Positions 16,639 through 25,357 are shown, numbered from the stretch's first letter. The stretch is 38,894 nucleotides of DNA from Photobacterium proteolyticum (GCF_001939735.1 NZ_MJIL01000096.1:68711-107604), one strand, 5' to 3'. A program made the numbers and translations. The notes: generated by a model not told the origin, from the letters alone.

Positions 16639-17499
16639 TTGGATACTGAATTACTCCGGACGTTTCTTGAAGTGACGAAAACACGGCATTTCGGCAGGGC
16701 GGCAGATAACTTATTTCTCACCCAGTCGGCGGTGAGTTTTCGTATTCGACAACTGGAATCTCAGCTGGGTAATGATCTGTTTTCGAGGCAGCGTGGCAAT
16801 GTTCAGCTAACGGCAGCCGGCGAGCGCCTGCAGCCCTATGCCGAGGCTATTTTGCAAACCTGGGGTAGGGCAAAGCAGGACGTTGCGCTGTCAGATAGCT
16901 TGACGAAACAGGTGACAATAGGCGCATCACCGATGTTTTGGGAGTTTGATGGAATATCTGATTGGATCAACCGGATTTATGAGGCTGAAGAAGGCTTGTC
17001 GTTGCGACTGGAGTCCGTACCTCGTCAGAGTATGGCAAAGCGTCTGCTCGATAAGAGTATTGATGTTTCAATTACCAGTGAGCCGCCGAGAATTGATAAT
17101 TTACAGGTGACCAAAGTGCGGGATTTTCAACTGCAGTTGGTAACTCGGGTGCCTGACTGCACAATGGATGATCTGAATTCGCTTCCCTTGGTGTTTCTTG
17201 ACTGGGGAACTCGTTTCTCAGTAGAACATAGCCGTATTAGCGAGTTGCAAAAGACACCGGTTATGCATACTCATTCCAGCAGAATGGCATTGGAATATAT
17301 GCTTAATAGCCGTTCGGCTGGTTTCTTGCCGTCTCCTGTCGTCGCCCAGAGTGTTGAAGAGGGTAAGCTACACCCTGTTGCCGGGGCGCCGGTAATGGAG
17401 CAGTCTTTATTTCTGGTCTGGCGCGATGATAACGATAAATTGCCTTTGCTCCAAACTATGCTTGGCGTACCGTTTAACCAGGTGAGCGAAAGCGTTTAA
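16639..17499 (+). CDS. hdfR: HdfR-type LysR family transcriptional regulator
   Basis: A 286-residue LysR regulator. The winged helix-turn-helix reads LDTELLRTFLEVTKTRHFGR, AADNLFLTQSAVSFRIRQLE, LTAAGERLQPYAE, nearly the HdfR N-terminus as I recall it; a periplasmic-binding-type effector domain follows. In E. coli HdfR represses flhDC. The start is set at TTG 16639 (LDTELL, matching MDTELL of E. coli) with GAG seven bases before it; TTG 16627 would add four residues. It is divergent from maoP, conserved synteny that supports the symbol. Confidence 0.85.
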   Translation: MDTELLRTFLEVTKTRHFGRAADNLFLTQSAVSFRIRQLESQLGNDLFSRQRGNVQLTAAGERLQPYAEAILQTWGRAKQDVALSDSLTKQVTIGASPMFWEFDGISDWINRIYEAEEGLSLRLESVPRQSMAKRLLDKSIDVSITSEPPRIDNLQVTKVRDFQLQLVTRVPDCTMDDLNSLPLVFLDWGTRFSVEHSRISELQKTPVMHTHSSRMALEYMLNSRSAGFLPSPVVAQSVEEGKLHPVAGAPVMEQSLFLVWRDDNDKLPLLQTMLGVPFNQVSESV

Positions 17500-17778
17500 T
17501 CGATTTTGCTGTTTATGATGTGCAATATTATTTGTTGTACAGGTGCCAGAATCCTCTCTACTCTTCGCGCAGGGAGAAGCTAGTACTCAATGTGTCTCGG
17601 ATCACGAGCTGTTGACTGCTGATAAATATTTCTCTCTGTGACGCTAAATTTTAGCATTACTGTCATAAATGACTATTACTATTCGGTAAATCTTGGTGGC
17701 GATAGCAACAGATATGCAGATTGTTACCAGTGACAACCCCGAACTTTTTATACTCTGGATATGTGTCAGGAAACGAGC
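17500..17778. other. Intergenic stretch without a recognisable gene
   Basis: The 279 bases between hdfR and the small basic-protein gene contain no plausible coding frame and no clear terminator. They should contain the promoter of the 53-residue gene. Confidence 0.4.
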
Positions 17779-17940
17779 ATGGCAAAGTTTGATCAAAAAT
17801 TCAGCAAAGGATCTAAGTCCAAACATAAATTCGATCTGGATGATGATTTTCGAGATTTCAACCAGCAGTCAAAGAAGAAAAAGCGCCGTATTGCAAGGCA
17901 GCGTGAAGAGTATACAGAGTACGACGACTATAACTATTAA
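17779..17940 (+). CDS. Small basic/acidic-tailed protein (53 aa)
   Basis: A short gene not in any long reading frame list: an ATG at 17779, eight bases after AGGA, opens 53 residues ending at TAA 17940. The product begins MAKFDQKFSKGSKSKHKFDL, has a central KKKKRRIARQRE basic block and ends YTEYDDYNY. This highly charged composition and the ribosome binding site look like a genuine small protein. I do not recognise the family. An earlier in-frame reading is not supported. Confidence 0.65.
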   Translation: MAKFDQKFSKGSKSKHKFDLDDDFRDFNQQSKKKKRRIARQREEYTEYDDYNY

Positions 17941-18001
17941 TTATTGCTAGCGGATTGCGGTATAATGGTGGCAGTTATATGAATCATCAAAGAGCTGTGC
18001 A

Positions 18002-18184
18002 ATGCTAGAGAACTTAAATATCCCGACCGATATCGAAAAAGAGCCAGAATTGGCGATCCCTTCAATCGAAGAGCAAAAGCGCATCGTCGAAACGTTGAAG
18101 CGCCTGGAAGAAGCCGGTGAGCTAACACCCGAATTGCTTGAAGAGTACATGACGGGTAAGCGAGTTATCGACGAAGATAGCTAA
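18002..18184 (+). CDS. Small conserved-looking acidic protein (60 aa)
   Basis: 60 residues, mostly helical and acidic: MLENLNIPTDIEKEPELAIP, then EEQKRIVETLKRLEEAGELT. A TATAAT at 17961-17966 lies upstream and a strong terminator begins 28 bases after the stop, which argues for a real transcription unit. No domain recognised. It could be an antitoxin-sized or adaptor protein, but nothing specific supports that. Confidence 0.65.
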   Translation: MLENLNIPTDIEKEPELAIPSIEEQKRIVETLKRLEEAGELTPELLEEYMTGKRVIDEDS

Positions 18185-18211
18185 TATCGATACTGGAACT
18201 CTGAATGACTG

Positions 18212-18242
18212 ACGGCCCCTCTGTTAAGAGGGGCCGTTTTTT
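18212..18242 (+). terminator. Strong intrinsic terminator
   Basis: ACGGCCCCTC (18212-18221), a six-base loop, GAGGGGCCGT (18228-18237) and a T run. It ends the small-gene transcript ahead of the convergent brnQ. Confidence 0.92.
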
Positions 18243-18280
18243 ATGCTTCATTTTCGAAGGATAGTCGCGTTGACGAGCTA

Positions 18281-19570
18281 TCAAAAAGCGGGCTGCTGGC
18301 TTTTTGTCAATTTCAAACTGAAAGACTGGTAGCCCAGTAGCAAAGTACAAGGTAACAACCAGCTTAGGTGGCTGCTATAGAGAGGCAACCATTGAAGCAG
18401 AGCTTGGTCAAGCGAACCACTCACCATACCGAGTACGGCAGCAGTGTCGATACTGCCAAATAGAAAGGCCGTAAACACCAGGTACTTCAAGTGATGGTTC
18501 GCTGCGTGTGATAAAGATGCTGCGAGCACAAGGGTTATTGCGATAGGGCAGAGAACGAGGATCAAAGGCAGACTGAACGAAATAAGCTGCTCAAGTCCGA
18601 CATTGGCCACAAGAGCGGTCAGTACGATAACGGCAGTGGCCGTTTTTGCAAATGGCAACCGGTAGGTTTTCTTAAAGTACTCGGCATTGGCATTGGTCAG
18701 CCCGATGACGGTTGTCAGGCATGCAGTCAGGGTAATAACAGCAAGTAGTACCTGGCCGACAGGGCCGAGTATTGCCGCTGAGTAGAGAGTCAAAATTGCG
18801 CCACCATTGCTGGCCTCGGCGGCAATCGATGAAGAGCTGGCTCCCAGGTAGCCCATAGCCAGATAACAAGTACTCATCAATACGATATAGATACCTGCGA
18901 TGAAAAAACTGTAGCGCTGGATACCCGCTTGGTCTGTGATCCCTTTTTCCTTGATAGCCTGGATGATCACCCAGCCAAAAGCCACGGCTGCTATCGCATC
19001 CAATGTCATATAACCTTCTAGCAGGCCATTGACCAGCGGAGCCTGCTGATAGGCAGCAATCGCCTGGGTCGTCGAACCCTGGGGGTTATAAATGGCTGTG
19101 ATAACCAGTATGCCCAGCATGGCAATCAGAGCCGGTGTCATAAACTTGCCGATGATGTCTACGAGCCTGCCCGGCTTAAGTGCCAGTATCAGGCACATTG
19201 CACAGAAGATGACGGAGAAGGGCAGAAGGTAACTTTCACTGACAAATGGCTTGAGTCCCATTTCATAGGCGACAGTAACCGCGCGGGGTAGTACGAAAGC
19301 CGGACCTAAAGTGATAAAAACCATAAGCCAGAATGTGCGATCCAACCACGGTGGGAGAGCCTGGGTGAGTTTGTTGGCAGAAGAGAGCCGCCCCAGAACG
19401 ACAATAGTCAGTGCAGGCAGGCCGACAGCCGAGATCAGAAAGCCTAGCATCGCACTGAGCCAGTTCTCGCCGGCTTGCTGGGCCATCATTGGGGGAAATA
19501 TAAGGTTACCTGCACCTAGAAACAGTGCAAAGGTTGTAAAGCCAATGGCCGTGATATCTCTTTTTTTCAA
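18281..19570 (-). CDS. brnQ: Branched-chain amino acid transporter
   Basis: BrnQ belongs to the LIVCS family and imports leucine, isoleucine and valine with Na+ or H+ across the inner membrane. The 429-residue protein has about twelve TM helices and the family opening RDITAIGFTTFALFLGAGNL followed by IFPPMMAQQAGENW and FLISAVGLPALT. The start is TTG 19570, five bases behind AAGGTGG; a GTG at 19579 overlaps that ribosome binding site. A leader-peptide attenuator controls the upstream region (19645-19770). Confidence 0.92.
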   Translation of the reverse strand: MKKRDITAIGFTTFALFLGAGNLIFPPMMAQQAGENWLSAMLGFLISAVGLPALTIVVLGRLSSANKLTQALPPWLDRTFWLMVFITLGPAFVLPRAVTVAYEMGLKPFVSESYLLPFSVIFCAMCLILALKPGRLVDIIGKFMTPALIAMLGILVITAIYNPQGSTTQAIAAYQQAPLVNGLLEGYMTLDAIAAVAFGWVIIQAIKEKGITDQAGIQRYSFFIAGIYIVLMSTCYLAMGYLGASSSSIAAEASNGGAILTLYSAAILGPVGQVLLAVITLTACLTTVIGLTNANAEYFKKTYRLPFAKTATAVIVLTALVANVGLEQLISFSLPLILVLCPIAITLVLAASLSHAANHHLKYLVFTAFLFGSIDTAAVLGMVSGSLDQALLQWLPLYSSHLSWLLPCTLLLGYQSFSLKLTKSQQPAF

Positions 19571-19644
19571 TGGAACCACCTTCAGTCTTGTGTCAGCTGG
19601 GTGGTTAGAAAAGAGTGGTTAGGTGCTCTGTTTCCGCCAGCCAG

Positions 19645-19692
19645 GCTGACGAAAAACAAAAGCCGTCAGCGTCAGGAAATGACGACGACGAC
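19645..19692 (-). promoter_or_regulatory. brnQ transcription attenuator (terminator/antiterminator)
   Basis: On the minus strand, the Val codon run and following bases (19692-19662) fold into a hairpin (CGTCA-TTTCC-TGACG core, extended by an imperfect outer stem) directly followed by the U-rich TTTTGTTTTT (19661-19652): a terminator. Its 3' arm, GCTGACG (19670-19664), can instead pair with CGTCAGC (19651-19645), breaking the terminator. A ribosome stalled at the Val/Ile codons of the leader would cover the 5' arm and favour the alternative. This is the classical amino-acid attenuation layout; no experiment is implied. Confidence 0.72.
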
Positions 19693-19770
19693 AGAGACAA
19701 GTGCGCAGGAAGCTGAACAAGATAAAACTTGCGGGCAATCGGACTGATTATTAATCATTGAGTTGCGCAT
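19672..19770 (-). CDS. brnQ leader peptide with Val/Ile control codons
   Basis: A 32-residue frame (or 28 from the second Met at 19758) on the brnQ leader transcript ends with ALVSVVVVIS: four consecutive GTC codons, a further GTC two codons earlier and an ATT, plus two Leu codons in the peptide (V-L and A-L). These are the substrates of the transporter encoded downstream. The stop lies inside the terminator hairpin. The ribosome binding site is weak. The composition and position, not homology, support the call. Confidence 0.68.
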   Translation of the reverse strand: MRNSMINNQSDCPQVLSCSASCALVSVVVVIS

Positions 19771-19802
19771 ACTACACACTTGGAGTTTGAATAAGTGGGA
19801 TT

Positions 19803-19831
19803 AACATAATGTGGGTTTTGATCGATGTAAA
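19803..19831 (-). promoter_or_regulatory. Probable brnQ promoter
   Basis: On the minus strand TTTACA (19831-19826) and TATGTT (19808-19803) are separated by 17 bases, a good sigma70-type pair about 30 bases before the leader peptide. Confidence 0.55.
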
Positions 19832-19937
19832 GATTTATTTTGTACTGCATATGTACTGGTAACTCAGACTATTATTCTGCCCGCTTTGGTTCTGAATTTA
19901 AGTGATTGATATTAAAGTAATTACTAGAAAGTGGGGA

Positions 19938-19960
19938 GCGGCATCCGGATAATATGCCGC
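19938..19960 (-). terminator. Hairpin after yjjG
   Basis: GCGGCAT (19938-19944) pairs with ATGCCGC (19954-19960), 14 bases past the yjjG stop. The run that follows on the minus strand is only weakly T-rich. Confidence 0.35.
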
Positions 19961-19973
19961 TTGCTGCCTGGCG

Positions 19974-20657
19974 TTAGGCTGATTTGTGGCTTAATAGCTT
20001 GTTGAGTTCGTTCAGTGTGGAAACTTGGTAATTTGGCTTGATCCCTTCAGGAGCCTGATGACCATGGGTATTTAGCCAGCAAGTATGGATACCGGCATTT
20101 ATTCCACCCAGAATATCTGAGTGCGGGTTGTCACCCACCATCAGGACCTCATCTTTGTCCGGATGCCCCATTTGGGCTAGGGCAAAATCAAAGATACCGC
20201 GATCTGGCTTCGCGATGCCGACTTGTTCCGAGATGACCAATGTCGAGAAGTAGTCTTGGAAGCCGGTGCGCTCGAGCCTAACTTGCTGAAGTTCTGTAAA
20301 GCCGTTGGTGATAATCCCTAACTCTGCCCGATCCTGAAGGCTGTGCAGCAATTCTTTGGCGCCGGGCAGCGGGGCACAAATGTCGGCCATTGCGGTCAGA
20401 AAAGCGCTGTTGATAAATTGTGTTGTAACCTTGAGCTCCTCTGCCCACGTCTGAAAGCGGATGTTTTGTAGTTGCTGAGCTGTAATGACACCATCTTGGT
20501 AATCAACCCAGAGGGGCTTATTGATTCGTTGGTATTCTGCATAGTCGTCTTGGGTAAACTCGATACCTAAACGCGAAAACATCAATTTCAGTCCTTGAAA
20601 TGCATCAAAGTGAAAAAGGGTTTCATCTGCATCAAAGAGTATCCACTTATATTTCAT
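19974..20657 (-). CDS. yjjG: YjjG-type pyrimidine 5'-nucleotidase (HAD family)
   Basis: A 227-residue HAD-superfamily phosphatase. Motif I is FD9AD11ETLFHF (nucleophile D9, acid D11), motif II IITNGF, motif III the Lys of IAKPDRGIF and motif IV VGDNPHSDI. The cap domain (YQRINKPLWVDYQDGVI) fits YjjG, which dephosphorylates dUMP, dTMP and non-canonical pyrimidine monophosphates in the cytoplasm. Length agrees with E. coli YjjG. It is a single gene with its start 290 bases from the divergent NADAR-RibA gene. Confidence 0.9.
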   Translation of the reverse strand: MKYKWILFDADETLFHFDAFQGLKLMFSRLGIEFTQDDYAEYQRINKPLWVDYQDGVITAQQLQNIRFQTWAEELKVTTQFINSAFLTAMADICAPLPGAKELLHSLQDRAELGIITNGFTELQQVRLERTGFQDYFSTLVISEQVGIAKPDRGIFDFALAQMGHPDKDEVLMVGDNPHSDILGGINAGIHTCWLNTHGHQAPEGIKPNYQVSTLNELNKLLSHKSA

Positions 20658-20947
20658 TTATTTTCTTCCGATCTTTGGTTCGCATCAGGTTGGTGTGGAT
20701 AGATAATACCGCAATTAATACTCAATTTTCTCTCTTAATTGCATAAATGCTAGTTGAATATGAAGCTGTAGGCTTAATCTGCCTGTCTTTTTGGATATAC
20801 CCATAAGTGGTTATATGCGCTTAATTACAATGTCTTGCTTGCTATCCTGATTATTTAACTATACTTGGGAGTATGGAAATAAAGGCAAGGAGAGCCTCCG
20901 CTGATCTGCAATTGTTTCTTTAATCTAATGCTAAGGAGTAACATTGA

Positions 20948-22000
20948 ATGGTTGATGAAATACAGTTCTATGAGCCAAATGAAAGCCACGGATTCTTATC
21001 AAACTTCGCGTCTAGTCCTATTACATTAAGTGATATTGTATGGCCAACAAGTGAGCATTACTATCAGGCGCAGAAGTTTGTTGAACCTGAGATTCAGCAG
21101 CAGATTTTAAAGGCGGAAACACCAGACTTGGCATTTAGCTTAAGTCGCCAATATGCCGACAAGGTAAAAGAAGACTGGATGGACGTTCGCACGGCGGTGA
21201 TGCGGTTCATTGTATTTGAGAAGTTCCGCCAAAACCCTCGTCTGGCGCATTTGCTTGTCAGTACGGGCGACAGTGTAATTAAAGAGCATTCGCATAAAGA
21301 TGACTTCTGGGGAGATGGCGGGGACGGAAGCGGCCGCAATGAGCTTGGTAAGATTCTGATGGATGTGCGCGATTATTTTGCGAAGAAGGAGCCGTTTAAT
21401 CTTGTCCACTTTGTTGATAGTGCTAAGCTTCCAACGCAGTGGGGAACCTTTCAGATGTACGGCTTTATTGAGCAGGCAACCGGTAAGGAACACTTGGCGC
21501 TAGTCTATGGCGAACTGGATCCGGATTCGCCGCCTTTGATCCGTTTGCACTCGGAATGCCTGACCGGTGATGCCCTGTTTAGTGCCCGGTGTGATTGTGG
21601 CTTCCAGTTATCCAGAGCAATGGAGAATATTGTCACAGCCGGCAGTGGCGTCTTGTTTTATTTGCGTCAGGAAGGGCGTGGTATAGGCTTAATTAATAAA
21701 ATTCGCGCCTATCATCTCCAGGATGACGGCGCAGATACGGTAGAAGCTAATGAGCGATTAGGCTTTGCTGCGGATATGCGTGATTATTCTTTCTGCCGGG
21801 GAATGTTGAGTTTTCTAAATATTAAATCGGTCAAGTTGATGACGAATAACCCAATAAAAGTAAAAGCATTGACCAGCGCCGGAATTAATATAGACAAAAG
21901 GGTTCCTTTGCAGGAAGGTAATAATCCTCACAATGAAAACTACTTGAAAACGAAGGCGTCAAAACTTGGGCATATGTTTGACGAGGAATTTATAAAGTAG
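20948..22000 (+). CDS. NADAR (YbiA-like) - GTP cyclohydrolase II fusion
   Basis: A 350-residue bifunctional protein. Residues 1-145 are a NADAR/YbiA domain (GFLSNFASSPI, WPTSEHYYQAQKF, DFWGDGGDGSGRNELGKILM); residues about 150-350 are RibA, with zinc-binding cysteines in SECLTGDALFSARCDCG and the LRQEGRGIGL motif. RibA makes the first riboflavin precursor from GTP; the YbiA-type domain is known as an N-glycosidase that removes reactive early intermediates. AAGGAG nine bases before the ATG sets the start. No FMN riboswitch is visible upstream. Confidence 0.92.
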   Translation: MVDEIQFYEPNESHGFLSNFASSPITLSDIVWPTSEHYYQAQKFVEPEIQQQILKAETPDLAFSLSRQYADKVKEDWMDVRTAVMRFIVFEKFRQNPRLAHLLVSTGDSVIKEHSHKDDFWGDGGDGSGRNELGKILMDVRDYFAKKEPFNLVHFVDSAKLPTQWGTFQMYGFIEQATGKEHLALVYGELDPDSPPLIRLHSECLTGDALFSARCDCGFQLSRAMENIVTAGSGVLFYLRQEGRGIGLINKIRAYHLQDDGADTVEANERLGFAADMRDYSFCRGMLSFLNIKSVKLMTNNPIKVKALTSAGINIDKRVPLQEGNNPHNENYLKTKASKLGHMFDEEFIK

Positions 22001-22027
22001 TTGTTATATATTCGAACAAAAGAATAT

Positions 22028-22054
22028 AAAAACGCAGCGTACGCTGCGTTTTTT
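22028..22054. terminator. Bidirectional terminator after the NADAR-RibA gene
   Basis: AACGCAGCGTACGCTGCGTT (22031-22050) is a perfect palindrome flanked by an A run and a T run, between convergent genes. Confidence 0.88.
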
Positions 22055-22089
22055 AATTTATTATGAACGTGGTAATTAACTACCAATCA

Positions 22090-22848
22090 TCAGAAGTAGC
22101 TTTTAACAATATCATCAATAGCTCCTGAGGTTTTTAATTCTTTTAGTTTTGAATTTATAAAGCTCTGCATGTTTTTGTCCATTTTTGGATCAAAAGCGAG
22201 GTAAATTGGATAGTCAGGAATGACAGAGCTGAAGGGTTGTATCTCATATTGAGATAAGTTCTGGTTTTGCTGTGACAGGTTATATTTTACTCGTGATTCC
22301 ATTTCGACAAACGCCGTATCCCCCGGGAGCTTTTTGATCACACGAAATGCCGCGCTGTAATCTTTAACTCTTAGCTCTTCGACGTTTCCAGATTCGAAGT
22401 AAGGCGTCAGTTGTGGATAGTCAAAGCCATGCAGTAATACGACAACCCTGTCACTCATGTCTTGCATTGAGTTGAATTCAAATGGATCCTTGTTGCTGCT
22501 AACCAGTACGTGCTTGACGTTATAAATTGGAATGTCGGACAAGTTTTCAGCCTGAACGCCTCCCCAACCAGGGCTGCCGTAGGTGACCCAGTTGGGTTTT
22601 CCGCCTGCTTCGAGTAGCGAAATCATTCGGTTAAAAGGGTAAGTATGATAATTAATGTCATATTGGCTGCCTTTAAAGATAGCCCTGACGATATCCGTCA
22701 CAATACCGCTATGATTATCGTTTCCTTTCTCAATTTGGAACGGACTGGCCTGCTTGGCGATGACGTAATAATTAATAGATTCCGCATTTATTGCAAAGCT
22801 TGAGCAAGATAACGTTAATGCGGTTGCAATAGGGAAAAATTTATTCAT
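22090..22848 (-). CDS. Periplasmic substrate-binding protein (SBP family 3-like)
   Basis: A 252-residue exported protein: signal peptide to about A22 (SSFAINA-ES), then a type-II periplasmic-binding fold with SGIVTDIVRAIFKGSQYDIN, PFNRMISLLEAGGKPNW, and a C-terminal FINSKLKELKTSGAIDDIVKSYF typical of amino-acid-binding-like proteins encoded without an ABC transporter in Vibrionaceae. The ligand is unknown. It is divergent from a hybrid sensor kinase with a 79-base gap, so it may supply or sense a ligand for that kinase; this is inference. Confidence 0.8.
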   Translation of the reverse strand: MNKFFPIATALTLSCSSFAINAESINYYVIAKQASPFQIEKGNDNHSGIVTDIVRAIFKGSQYDINYHTYPFNRMISLLEAGGKPNWVTYGSPGWGGVQAENLSDIPIYNVKHVLVSSNKDPFEFNSMQDMSDRVVVLLHGFDYPQLTPYFESGNVEELRVKDYSAAFRVIKKLPGDTAFVEMESRVKYNLSQQNQNLSQYEIQPFSSVIPDYPIYLAFDPKMDKNMQSFINSKLKELKTSGAIDDIVKSYF

Positions 22849-22927
22849 TTTGTGTCCTTACCTTAACTATCCAGTTGAAGAAGCTATTATTATGTTAGTA
22901 GAAGAAGGATAAGATGCGAGTTTAAGG

Positions 22928-25357
22928 ATGAATAAAACGTATCAGGAAATAAAGCCCAGGCGGAAAATGGGCATAGCTAGGCAAATTCTCTTTTCAATTT
23001 TGTTAATTAGCTCACTTTTTACCTTGTTTACGACTTGCTTGAATCTATACATTGATTACAAGCAGGACTTGGCGGCTATCGAAGAAAGATTTGTCCAAAT
23101 TGAAGATAGTTACCTTTCAAGCCTGGTATCTAGCTTATGGGTGGAAGATCGCGAGCAGTTGGCCACCCAGGCTGAAGGCATTATGCATTTACCCGGCCTG
23201 CATTATTTAGAAATCACTGACAGTGACGGTGCTATTATTCGAATTGGCTCAGAGTTGCCTAAATACATGCACCAGAAGTCTTGGGACATGGTTTACAAGC
23301 TTGGTAACAAAGAGTATAACCTGGCGACTTTAACTGTTCAGTCTGACTTGTATGTTGTCTATCAGGGATTGATAGACAAGTTTATTCTGCTGTTGTTAAG
23401 CCAGGCGGTTCAAATCTTTGTTATCGCCGTCTTCATTATCCTGATCATGTACCGGTTGGTCGTGCAACCGTTGACTCAAATGTCTCGTACTGTGAGTGAG
23501 TTTGATGCTGACAAGGTGCCAAAGGCGATTCATCTGCGTGAGCGCTGGTTTGAAGACGAAATGTCCATCTTGTCGAACAGCTATAACCAATCTGTAGAAC
23601 GGATCCGCGAGCATTATTATCAGCTCGAAGAGGCGCGGGAATATGCGGAACAAGCCAACCGTAAGAAAAGCGAGTTTTTGGCCAATATGAGCCATGAAAT
23701 TCGCACACCAATGAACGGGATCATTGGTCTATCCAGCCTGATGAAAGAAATGGATATGCCACAGGAGCAAAAAGAGTATGTGAATATGCTCAATACCTCT
23801 TCACTCTCGCTGCTGGATCTTATTAACGATATTTTGGATTTTTCGAAAATAGAAGCTGGTCGACTTGAGCTGGAACATAATGTACTGAATCTGTTCGAGC
23901 TGAATAAAGAGGTGGAATCTGTCTTTTTGGTAAGGGCGGCCGAGAAAAGTCTGGCTTTCCGCTGCTCGATTGACCGAAATATCAGCCCGATGCTGCTGGG
24001 TGATGCGACCAAGCTTCGTCAGGTACTAAATAATTTGGTTAGCAACGCCATCAAGTTTACTGAAAAAGGATTCGTTAACCTCTATATCCACCGTGAAGAT
24101 GAAGATCACAAGTCCGTCTCGGTCAGGTTTGAAGTGTCTGACAGCGGTATCGGTGTCCCGGCTGAGATGCACGAGGCTATTTTCGAGAAATTCCAGCAAG
24201 CCGATGGTAGTACTACCAGAAAATATGGTGGTACCGGGCTTGGGCTCGCTATCTGTCGCGAGATCATTCGGTTGATGGGCGGAGAGCTGGAGCTAAGCAG
24301 TAAACCCGGTAAAGGCAGTAAGTTTTCATTCGTACTTAGGTTGGAAAAAAATATCTTGCCGACAGCCTCCAGTGCTGACGTCAAGTTGCTGTCGGATCTT
24401 TCGGTGCTCCTCGTCGATGACAGTATGCTAAATATGAGGATCACCTCTGCCCAATTGAGTAATTTCGGGGCGAAATCGACTTGTTGCGAAAATGCCACCG
24501 AGGCTGCGGACTTTGTGTTGCAAGCGATTCGCACTAAAAAGCCCTATGACTTGATCGTGATTGATAAAATCATGCCGGAAATTAATGGTTTTGAATTGGC
24601 TAAGCAACTTAGGATTCAATTTGCAGCTCGTTGCCCGAAAATGATGATGATCTCGGCAGGACCAGAAGTCGGAGACGAAGAAAAAGCCAGAAAATCCGGG
24701 ATTCGTTCATATTTGGCGAGGCCATACAAAGAAGCCAATTTAAAATGGGCCGTCCAGCAGGTTGTCCGAAGCAATGACATTGATATGACAGAACTTGATA
24801 ATGATTTGCTGACTGTGTCTGACAACCAACAGCTTCTTAAGCCAATGCAAACAATGCCTGAGGCTTATTTACGGGCTAGCAAACAATCCTCTCGTTATAA
24901 AACCGCTGGAAATTCAGATGTCTCATCCGGCACCTCGTCTGAACTGATGATGTTGCAGGAGCAGGACGATAAACATGAAAATAGGCAGGTTAGGGTCTTA
25001 GTCGTAGAAGATACGGTGGTCAATCAGAAAGTTGCCCAAATGATGTTGGAGAAGTTAGGCGCTAAGGTTGATATTGCCGATAATGGCCAGATTGCCGTTG
25101 CGAAATACAGTAAGGAAGAGTTTGATCTTATTTTCATGGATTGCCAAATGCCGGTACTTGACGGGTTTAAAGCCACAGCGACAATTCGTGAATTAGAACC
25201 AGAGGGGAAGCGAATACCGATTATTGCCCTGACGGCCAATGTGGTGAAAGAAGAAAAAGACAAGTGCTATGACGCGGGTATGGATGATTTTGTATCGAAG
25301 CCTGTAAGCCAGCAGATGTTGGCAGCAATGTTAGAAAAGTACTGGTCATCATCCTGA
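22928..25357 (+). CDS. Hybrid sensor histidine kinase with two receiver domains
   Basis: An 809-residue inner-membrane kinase: TM1 (about 19-40), a periplasmic sensor region, TM2 (about 153-177), a HAMP-like linker, and a HisKA domain with H256 in MSHEIRTPMNG. HATPase motifs are NNLVSNAIKF, DSGIG and GGTGLGLA. Receiver 1 has D546 (LIVIDKIMPEING) and receiver 2 D738 (LIFMDCQMPVLDG). No Hpt domain is present, so a separate phosphotransfer protein is needed. The divergent binding-protein gene suggests the signal is a small periplasmic ligand. Confidence 0.93.
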   Translation: MNKTYQEIKPRRKMGIARQILFSILLISSLFTLFTTCLNLYIDYKQDLAAIEERFVQIEDSYLSSLVSSLWVEDREQLATQAEGIMHLPGLHYLEITDSDGAIIRIGSELPKYMHQKSWDMVYKLGNKEYNLATLTVQSDLYVVYQGLIDKFILLLLSQAVQIFVIAVFIILIMYRLVVQPLTQMSRTVSEFDADKVPKAIHLRERWFEDEMSILSNSYNQSVERIREHYYQLEEAREYAEQANRKKSEFLANMSHEIRTPMNGIIGLSSLMKEMDMPQEQKEYVNMLNTSSLSLLDLINDILDFSKIEAGRLELEHNVLNLFELNKEVESVFLVRAAEKSLAFRCSIDRNISPMLLGDATKLRQVLNNLVSNAIKFTEKGFVNLYIHREDEDHKSVSVRFEVSDSGIGVPAEMHEAIFEKFQQADGSTTRKYGGTGLGLAICREIIRLMGGELELSSKPGKGSKFSFVLRLEKNILPTASSADVKLLSDLSVLLVDDSMLNMRITSAQLSNFGAKSTCCENATEAADFVLQAIRTKKPYDLIVIDKIMPEINGFELAKQLRIQFAARCPKMMMISAGPEVGDEEKARKSGIRSYLARPYKEANLKWAVQQVVRSNDIDMTELDNDLLTVSDNQQLLKPMQTMPEAYLRASKQSSRYKTAGNSDVSSGTSSELMMLQEQDDKHENRQVRVLVVEDTVVNQKVAQMMLEKLGAKVDIADNGQIAVAKYSKEEFDLIFMDCQMPVLDGFKATATIRELEPEGKRIPIIALTANVVKEEKDKCYDAGMDDFVSKPVSQQMLAAMLEKYWSSS

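Noticed and set aside
16478..16684. A 68-codon minus-strand frame across the maoP-hdfR spacer
   Set aside because: It overlaps the start of hdfR and the promoter spacer between two well-supported divergent genes.
20658..20947. FMN riboswitch before the RibA fusion
   Set aside because: I looked for the conserved AGGGGCAGGGUG and ACGGCGGU-type segments and did not find them; only an ordinary AT-rich leader with an AAGGAG site is visible.
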